From assembly GCA_019671005.1 (NCBI GenBank), contig CM033732.1, positions 11,133,932 to 11,197,931 of the forward strand: a stretch of 64,000 nucleotides of DNA, in the 5' to 3' direction. The DNA is from Hibiscus mutabilis (Eukaryota; Streptophyta; Magnoliopsida; Malvales; Malvaceae). The translations under genes and the position numbers were made by a program. The stretch's first letter is position 1, and each line of letters opens with the position of its first letter. Shown here piece after piece: positions 56,191 to 64,000 of the stretch. Under the pieces are notes generated by a model. It was given only the letters and a program-made list of their open reading frames with translations, was not told where the DNA came from and ran no database searches.

Positions 56191-59151
56191 TGTAACACCC
56201 TAAATCCTAGCCTATAAGTATTGAAATCAATTGCTTAAGTTGATAGCTTAATTGAATCTAGAAATTTAGCTAAATTGATTAGTCAATGGTCTAATTGAAT
56301 GGATGAAAGAACAAGTGACCAAATTAAGATGACCAACTTGTAAACTCTAGCAATTTCAAGGAATGCATGCTAAATTCCTCAATTCCCCTAAATGCCCTTG
56401 ATTAATTTAATATTAAGGATTAATTAAGGGACATTTTAGACGTCACACAAATTCAATAACTTGGATTAAGTGTTATCATCTTCCTCACTTTCTCTTTGTT
56501 TGGACGATTGGAAGACAAAGAAAAGAGAGACAGGAAGCTTGAGGGAGAAAGCTTGAATCCATGCCCTACAACCTTGATTTAGATCCAAATTAAATCTAGA
56601 TAGCTTAGTGATTAAGGTAATTACTTGTTTCTCTTGTGAAATTCATGTTTGAATTAAAATGGAAATGTGATTTGTGTGTATAGATGTTGGAAAATGTGAT
56701 GAACATGTTATAGATTGATTGAATGATTGTTTGATGATGTTCTTGGTTGTATTGATGAATTAGAAGATTTCTTTATGTGTTAAGGTCATGCTATTTGCAA
56801 TTAGAACCTGGAAATTGATTGCTCGTAATCAAATTGCTAATGAAACTCGTGTGTAGTTGCTGGAAAATTGAGAAACATGAACATAGTTTTGATTGAAAAT
56901 TGTGTAAGCATGCTAAATGAGCTTAAACTCTGTTTTGAGCATGTTACTAGGTAAAATGGAGATTTAATTGAATCGGTAACTTGCTGGGAAAATGACTACA
57001 CCTAATTGAACTAGTTAAATTAGGTAATGGACTGCCTAGTTGATGAATTGATGTGTAATTGTGATCAATTGGATTAAACTAGGTTCAACATGACTATGCC
57101 CTATTTTGAGAACATTTTTAGGTGAATTATGATGGCCTAGATATGTATGAACATGATTATGAAAGAAATTGGCATGTTAGGACCTTGCTAGAATGAAATA
57201 AAGAACTAGAATTGCAACCTAGTGTAAGTTGCCCAAAATTGCTATGTTCTGGGCAGTCACTTTGAAAATTCACCAAAAATTGTAGTGATCAAATTCAGGT
57301 TGAAATTTTAATGACATGATCCTTAGTATGTCTACTTTCATTAGGAGAAAACAGAACTGAAAACTGGGTCCTATACTGGAAACTGTAAATAGAAATAGTT
57401 GGACAGTGCAAACTGTCCAGGCAGTGTAAATGCCCTGTCTTTGAACAATAAAATGTATTAATTGGATAAGAACTAAAATTCAAGCCTATTATGGTTTTAA
57501 AGACAATTTTGTTAGCTTTCAAATGATATAAATTAATCGAAATTCTGACGTAGGAATTGAAAGATATGCTTGTTTAAGCATGTAAAGTGCAAGCTTCCAG
57601 GCAGCAGCACTTAAGCTAGTTAGAAACTATTATGTACACAGTTTTATTGGACTGTTTGTAACAGTTTGGGATAATTAGATCCTACCTAGTCTTATTTATT
57701 GAAATGTTAACATAATTGTATGTATATGTTTATGTGTATTGAAATAAACTTGCTGCCATGTTGAATTGTCTTGTGTATACATATTGATGAATGTGTTTAA
57801 TCATGAATTTGCTAGAGCAAGGAGTGAACTTGGAGGAAGGAGAAAAAGGAAATCATTCAAAGGCTAAGAACAAAGGAATAACTATACAAGACAATTGCTA
57901 GCTTGCTTGGATTGTATTGTGAGTGTAGTTATCCTTAGGGTTAGGACTAGGTCCTAACCATTACATTCTTGTTATGAAAATGAATCTAAGCATGAATATG
58001 ACTTAATAAGGGAAGAATGATTAATGAAACACAAGAAACATGATCCTAGTCTTATGTACATGCCTATTCGAAATGCTTGTGAATGAATTGTGATGACTTG
58101 GTAGCTTATGTGCTATGATACAACATGGTTGAATTCTATTGACTTGTTTGAGATAAGATGTTATCTCATTTGATGAAATGAATCTTGAAATCACTTGACT
58201 TGTGAGCTAAGGCTCAATAGCCTAAGGGCTTAACATGAAATGATCTTGATTTACTTGGACGTGATCTTGAATTTGATTACATGAAATAAATGGTAATTCG
58301 AACAACCTTGGTAGCTAGTTGGATTAGGTAGAAAGGCATGCCTTAGAGTCTGGAGCTCATTGTATATGGGTGGACTACGGTCCAGGGCTAAGGCCCCTAT
58401 TTGGCGATAGACGGAGGGTACATATGCGGTCTTTGGCGACAATAGGAGGGTTGACCATCATTACGATGAATATTGTGGTGACAGTTGGTTGGAGACTCGA
58501 TTACCTATACGAACTAAGTACCAAGGAGGTTGTTTAGCGAATTAACAAATGAAATAACCATTCAATTGTACATGATACTTGTCTCGAATGCCATGAAACG
58601 TATGTTACTTGATTTGAAAGCATGAGTCCTTAGTTTTTTGTTTTGCAAGCATGTTGCTTGATTCATGAATTATGACTTCTTGATGCCTATTCTTGTTGGC
58701 CAAATGCATGCTATCCTAGATAGGATATTCTTAATGCTTGGAAGACTAGTTAAGGTCACTCTTGATGTTTGAAATACTAGCTATGTCTACTTTAATGCTT
58801 GGAAGCCTTAACTAGGTCTACATTTGATCTAAAGGGCATGAATCATGAAATAACAAAATGGATAGACTAGTTACTACCTCACTAAGTACATTTTTGTATT
58901 TATCACTCTTGTTTCATTCTTCCCAACCTACATGTTAAAGGATTCAATATTGCTTGATCTTGAAGCTTGATTCCTTGAGCAAGAAGTATCCTACACAAGC
59001 TTGGTTAAACTATGAATGTATTGTTGTTCTATGATTACTTGTTTTTTCTTGTTTGGTTCAAATGCTTGCCATGTCTATGTACTTGTCTTGCTTGCTTGTT
59101 AAGTAACGCTCCTAAACCGGGTTTCTACTAGACCGAGTAGGGGGTGTTACA
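56191..59151 (+). repeat. C3 5' LTR
   Basis: It begins TGTAACACCC, ends GGGTGTTACA, and is followed by the primer site. It is gene-free. It lacks the GTATCGATAC array of the C2 LTRs. Confidence 0.88.
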
Positions 59152-59158
59152 TATTAAT

Positions 59159-59170
59159 TGGTATCAGAGT
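59159..59170 (+). other. C3 primer-binding site (initiator tRNA-Met)
   Basis: TGGTATCAGAGT lies 7 bp after the LTR and matches the standard plant initiator-Met complement over TGGTATCAGAG. Confidence 0.87.
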
Positions 59171-59399
59171 TTTAGGTTTAGTCGATTCTAGGACTAAATC
59201 GGGCTATCATGCATCATATAGGATACTTGTGCCACCTAGGAGACTTGTATTGAATAGCTTGTGTCTTACTTATTAAAACGAACTCCTAATTGTTCTATTT
59301 GAACGTAAAATGTCTAAAACAAGACTCAATCGGGATAATGAAAGTCCTTAAGGCTCCCCGAATGAAGGAGACAGTGTGAGGATGGAACAGATTCCTCCT

Positions 59400-60485
59400 T
59401 AACATCAAGCTCAAGTTGCTGCTCAACATGAAGCTCCTGCTATCAATCATGTGCAGCAAGAATGTTTTCTAAGTATGAAGAAGACGTTCAATCATCTTGT
59501 ATCTGCTTTAAAACAAGATCACCCTATTGCTCCTACTGTTGTTGTGCCAAACCTAGTCCCAATTGACAAACTGGCTCAACATCGGGCTTATACCTTCACT
59601 GGCACCGATGAAGCAAACCTAGAAGTAGCTGAGTACTGGCTAGACGCCACTACTCGAATCCTAACCAAGCAACTAGCTTGTCCCGAAGAACACAAACTAT
59701 AATGTGCTATAGCTTTGTTAGCTGATGAAGCTTTAAGCTGGTAGGAAACTACTACACTGACTGTCCCTGCAGAAGTCGTGACATGGAAATTCTTCCTCGA
59801 TGAATTCAGGAAGATGTATATCAGTGAACTGTATTTGGCCGAGCGCCGGAAATGTTTCTTGTACCTCAAGCAAGGGGCCGACCTATTAAATAGTATGTAA
59901 GCGACTTTTGCAAGTATTGCAAATATGGGTCGGAATATATCAAAAGCGAGGCTGACAAGTGCCGAATGTTCATTGACGGGTTAAATGATGAATTAAGCCA
60001 TATATTCACTACTCTGGGTATTATCGATTTCCAAAATTTAGTAAACTAAGCCATTGCTACAGAGGCGAAGATGAAGGCCTCAGAGAAACGTAAGAGTGGA
60101 AACTCCTGGAAAGATAAACGATCCAGTAACGATGACAAGCCACACTGGCAGTCAAAGAAAGCTAAACACTCTAAACATCACTCTTCAAATTATATTCATG
60201 TCCATATACCGAAACCTCAATCAGTAATCAAATCTTCAGCCCCGATCATCTCAGTTGATAGTATGGGGAATTCTGGTAAAGTTGTTCAGTATTCTACCTA
60301 CAAGTTCTATCAGAAGCACCACACAGAGCAATGCAGAACTCAACAAAACTTGTGTTTCTTATGTGGAGCCTCATATCACTATATCCGAGATTGTCCCCAG
60401 AATCCCAATAAGGTTCCAAGTCGAACACCTGGAAATGCAAGCTCAGCTCTCTCTAATCAAAACAAGGGTCCTAAACAAGCCTAGT
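59400..60485 (+). pseudogene. gag: C3 gag
   Basis: FTGTDEANLEVAEYWLDATT and, beyond a TAA at 59700, CAIALLADEALSW, WKFFLDEFRKMYI and FLYLKQG follow the retrotransposon gag domain. The frame from 60071 is basic and ends with an intact zinc knuckle CFLCGASYHYIRDC (60355-60396). Stops at 59700 and about 59742 and frame changes near 59890 interrupt it. Confidence 0.87.
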
Positions 60486-60589
60486 ATGGAAATCAAGAAA
60501 GAGGCAAAGGGAACCATTCAAATGCTCCAACTCATCAGGAGTCTCGAGCCCCTACTCGAATCTACCACATTCGTGGTAAAGATGATGAA

Positions 60590-61080
60590 GAAGCTCCCGA
60601 TGATATTGCAGGTACCGTTGAGTTAAATTCCAGTCCTACATATTCTTTAATTGATTCGGGGTCAACCAATTCATTTGTTTGTTCTGCCTTGATCAACAAG
60701 TTAAAATTAAAACCTGAAATTATTGAATCAAGTCTTGTAGTTTCGAATCCTTTAGGGGAAAACACCCATTAACTTGCGCCACAAGCAAGCTTCCTTGACC
60801 ATTCGAAACATACCCTTTCCTATTGATCTTTATGTTCCACCTTTTGTGAATTTGACTTGATATTGGGGTTAGATTGGTTAAGTAAACACGAGGCTTGGTA
60901 GATTGCCAAAATCGGAGACTGTATCTCCGGGGTTTAGAGAAAGAATCCATTCTCTTAATAGACAAGAAACCAACTTCAGTCTTTGCTAAGATGATTCTCC
61001 AAGATGAAATTGAATTCGGTTTGCCTAGCATGCCTATTTTGTCTGAATTCATTGATGTTTTTCCCAAGGAACTCCCTAGT
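60590..61080 (+). pseudogene. pol: C3 aspartic protease
   Basis: TYSLIDSGSTNSFVCSALIN gives an intact DSG active site near 60655. LGLDWLSKHEAW follows near 60867 after frame changes, then the linker with FIDVFPKELPSVPL before RT. Confidence 0.85.
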
Positions 61081-61880
61081 GTCCCTCTGACCAGAGAAGT
61101 AGAGTTCGGGATTGAAGTTCAGCATGGAACAACTCTGGTGTCCATTACACCCTATAGAATGGCACTTATTGAGTTGAAGGAACTCAAGAAGCAACTCCAA
61201 GAGCTACAAAACAAGGGTTTTCATCCAACCTAGCTCATCTCCTTGGGGTGCTCCAGTCTTGTTCGTGAAGAAGAAAGACGGGACCTTGAGACTCTGTATT
61301 GATTACAGAAAATTGAACAAGTTTATGATCAAGAATCAATATCCTTTTCCTATAATAGAAGATCTCTTCGATCAACTCAAGGATGCTTCGGTATTCTCAA
61401 AGATCGATCTTCGATCAGGATACTATCAAATGAGGGTAAAAGAAGAAGATGTACCCAAGATAGCCTTTTGTACTCGATATGGCCACTATGAATTTCTCGT
61501 AATGACATTCAGGCTAACGAATCTTCGGCTGCTTTCATGGATCTCATGAATCGAGTATTCAAGCCTTATCTCGATAAGTTCGTGGTCGTCTTCATTGATG
61601 ACATCCTAGTTTACTCCCGGAACAAAGAAGAATACTCTGAACATCTCAGAATCGTATTGCAAACTCTTCGAGAACATCAATTGTTCGCAAAGTTCTCTAA
61701 GTGTGAATTTTGGCTATTAGAAGTCTCGTTTCTTAGCCATGTCATCTCGGCAGTAGGAATTAAAGTAGACCCGAAGAAAATTCAATCCATCCTAGAATGG
61801 AGACCTCTGAGGAATGTTAGTGAAATTAGAAGCTTTCTCAGTTTAGCCGAATATTATCACTGATTTGTCAAAGGATTCTC
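61081..61880 (+). pseudogene. pol: C3 reverse transcriptase
   Basis: There are three pieces: ITPYRMALIELKELKKQLQE (to 61233), FVKKKDGTLRLCIDYRKLNK to YGHYEFLVMTFRLTN (61259-61549), and MNRVFKPYLDKF with FIDDILVYSRNKEEY (61537-61863). Single-base changes near 61215 and 61525 and a TGA at 61861 separate them. The catalytic Asp pair is present. Confidence 0.92.
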
Positions 61881-62390
61881 ATCCATTGCCGCAAGTTTAA
61901 CAAAGTTAACCCGAAAGGATACACCTTTTGTTTGGTCAAAGAAGCAACAACGAAGCTTCGATCAACTTAAACAAGCCCCGACTCATACACCGATTCTTAT
62001 CCAACCAGAATCGGGTAAAGAATTCACTGTCTATAGTGATGCATCTCATTTAGGACTCGGTTGTGTCCTAATGCAAGATGGAAAAGTGGTAGCCTATGCT
62101 TCAAGGTAACTGAAACCACACGAGTCAAACTATCCAACACACGATCTAGAATTGGCAGCTATCATGTTTGCTCTCAAAATATGGAGACATTACTTGTATG
62201 GGGAGAAATGTAACATGTTCACAGACCATAAGAGTCTCAAATATCTCCTGACCCAGAAAGATTTGAATCTGAGACAAAGAAGATGGCTATAATTGCTTAA
62301 AGACTACAATTTGGTTATCGACTACCATCTGGGGAAAGCAAACGTGGTTGTTGATGCCCTTAGTCACAAACCATACTCGGGTAAACTCCT
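61881..62390 (+). pseudogene. pol: C3 RNase H
   Basis: EFTVYSDASHLGLGCVLMQD, VVAYASR, THDLELAAIMFALKIWRHYL, MFTDHKSLKYLL and ANVVVDALSHKP run in one frame. It is cut by TAA at about 62107 and TAA at about 62290. The catalytic residues are kept. Confidence 0.9.
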
Positions 62391-62724
62391 AAATCTAAAT
62401 TCTAGTATATTTCAATCGAATTTGAACTTACTTGAATCATAAGAAATCTATCCGAACACTTACTTGTGTTGCAAGTAATCACTCGAAATTTTCCATAATG
62501 ATACTATGTATTCTTTGTAGCTACTCTAGCTATCAATGATCATTTTCGTTTATCCAAAGGATATAAATTCTTGTCTGAACTTCAAGTACAATCCAGCTTA
62601 ATCTCGAGAATTAAAGAACTCCAACAAACTATTTCAGATCTTCAGAAGATCATATCCAAGCTTGCTTCTGAGCCTAATTCTGACTTTTCCCTTAAGTCAA
62701 ATGGACTCCTCTATTTCAAGGATA
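62391..62724 (+). other. pol: C3 spacer between RNase H and integrase, frame-shifted
   Basis: Recognisable linker residues are scattered over frames (FLSELQVQSSLISRIKELQQ, then LYFKDRVC). A two-base loss is likely near 62728, where the frame changes to the open integrase frame. Confidence 0.7.
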
Positions 62725-64000
62725 GAGTGTGTTCCTAACAATGACGAACTAAGACAAGAAATGTTACAAAATGCTCACCAAAGATCATTTTCGATTCACC
62801 CAAGATCGATTAAGATGTACCAGGATCTTAAGCCACTATACTGGTGGCCGAGTATGAAATCGGCTATCATAGACTTCGTATCGAAGTGCATAACTTGTCA
62901 AAAACTTAAAGCTGAACATCGAGTTCCTACTGGATTAATTCAGCCAATCGAATTCCCTCAGTGGAAATGGGATCGTATTACAATGGATTTTGCTACTAGT
63001 CTTCCTTCCACTCCAAGAAAGAACGATGATGTATGGGTGATTGTAGATAGATTCACAAAGTCTACTCATTTCATCCCTGTTCGAATGAACATGAGCTTGG
63101 AAACTTTAGCCGAGCTGTACATCTGTGAAGTGATTCAATTACAAGGTGTACCTACAGCTATCATCTCAGATCGAGACCCCAGATTTGCTTCGCGATTTTG
63201 GAAGTCTCTACAGGAAGCTATTGGAACCAAAGTAAATCTAAGTACATCTTTCCATCCTCAGTTTGATGGACAATCTGAAAGGATTATTCAATTATTAGAA
63301 GACATGCTTCGTTCTTGTGTTATAGAGTTCGGGAAGAACTGGGAGAAATCTCTACCTCTTGTAGAGTTTGCCTACAACAATAGCTATCAAACATCTATTC
63401 AGATGGCACCATTTGAAGCTCTTTACAGGAGGAAGTGTAGAACTCCCTTATGCTGGTCTGAATTAGGGGAGAACAAAGTGCTAGGGCCTCAATTGCTTCA
63501 GGAAACTGAAGAACAAGTGAAGATCATTCATTATCGATTAAAGGCAGCTTTCGATAGACATAAATCATATGCTGACTTGAAAAGGAGAGATATCCACTAT
63601 GCTATTGGAGACAAAGTCTTCCTAAAGGTCTCACTTTGGAAGAAAGTCCTTCGATTTGGAGGAAAAGGGAAACTCAGTCCCCGATTCATTGGTCCATTTG
63701 AAATCACCGAAAGAATTAGACCGGTGGCCTATCGATTAGCTCTCCCTATAGAATTCGATAGAATCCACAATGTATTCCACGTATCTATGCTCATAAGATA
63801 CATATCAGTTCCATCCCATATTATTGAACCGGAAGAAGTTGAATTGAATCCCGATTTGTCCTATGAAGAAGAGCCTATTCAGATTCTTGATCGAGAAGTA
63901 AGAAAGCTAAGGAACAAGATTGTTCCTCTTGTCAAGGTTTTGTGGAGAAACTGCAAGATAGAAGAAGCTACTTGGGAATCTAAAGAAATCATGAAGAAGC
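62725..64000 (+). CDS. pol: C3 integrase with GPY/F and chromodomain-like region, open to the window edge
   Basis: 425 codons read without a stop from 62725 to the window end. The zinc region has HPRSIKMYQDL and CITCQKLKAEH. The catalytic triad is in TMDFATSLP, AIISDRDPRF and SERIIQLLEDML. The usual YHPQTDGQ reads FHPQFDGQ. NNSYQTSIQMAPFEALY, the GPY/F block (RFIGPFEITERI, HNVFHVSMLIRY) and KVLWRNCKIEEATWES follow. There is no start codon of its own; it is the 3' part of a polyprotein whose upstream part is broken, so it is unlikely to be expressed normally. Its openness contrasts with the rest of C3. Confidence 0.88.

Larger units (their letters stand above)
56191..64000 (+). mobile_element. 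Chromovirus C3 (partial, runs off the window)
   Basis: The 5' LTR is 56191-59151. It is followed by an initiator-Met primer site, gag, protease, RT, RNase H and integrase. The 3' LTR is outside. Relative to C1 and C2 the LTR is distinct, but the proteins are of the same Tekay/Del-like type. Stops and frameshifts affect gag to RNase H; integrase is open. Confidence 0.92.

Overview
This window is repeat-dense plant DNA. I found no intact host gene. The evidence for a plant, most likely a dicot, is the mix of families: Athila-type Ty3/gypsy elements primed by tRNA-Asp, Tekay/Del-like chromoviruses primed by initiator tRNA-Met, an intron-bearing Mutator-like (MULE) transposase, a plant-type LINE RNase H remnant and a fragment of a 14-3-3 gene. 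Base composition is AT-rich outside a few GC-rich LTR segments. A species cannot be named from this.

Region 1 (1-20320) is an Athila nest. An old Athila-related element on the plus strand (A3: internal remnant 17192-18866, 3' LTR 18867-20320) carries two later insertions. One is a minus-strand Athila LTR (1-518 plus 10639-11210), itself split by a complete plus-strand element (A1, 519-10633, target duplication ATCTC). The other is a complete minus-strand non-autonomous relative (A2, 11235-17186, target duplication TACCA). A1 and A2 share LTRs, primer site and polypurine tracts, a 28-nt quasi-palindromic repeat array, an AGGA-loop hairpin before the polypurine tract, and a short open frame after the pol region. 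A1 has lost coding capacity through stops, frameshifts and a changed integrase catalytic residue.

Region 2 (20321-35128) holds poorly recognisable repeat DNA and a candidate copia-type 3' LTR. A complete but decayed plus-strand chromovirus (C1, 22484-33824) is inserted in it. Just beyond C1 lies a minus-strand 14-3-3 pseudogene fragment (33902-34089), followed by about 1 kb with no gene.

Region 3 (35129-49787) contains a plus-strand chromovirus-like LTR with a short internal stub (35129-38476). It faces an inverted fragment of a related LTR (38477-38990), which is followed by a minus-strand chromovirus (C2, 38991-49787). C2 keeps all pol domains, but its right-hand LTR is shortened at its end and internally.

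Region 4 (49788-56190) holds a short leader/LTR fragment of another gypsy element, a LINE-type RNase H remnant, a tRNA-like (SINE-like) segment and a MULE. The MULE has a terminal sequence at 52080, a plus-strand GRF zinc-finger remnant and a minus-strand transposase pseudogene with recognisable introns.

Region 5 (56191-64000) is the 5' LTR, gag and pol of a third chromovirus (C3), inserted in the MULE and running off the window. Its integrase frame is open for 425 codons to the window edge.

The genes here form layers of transposon insertion, not an operon or a host pathway. The most unusual signals are structural: repeated palindromes and hairpins shared between autonomous and non-autonomous Athila elements, and GTATCGATAC palindrome arrays inside several chromovirus LTRs.
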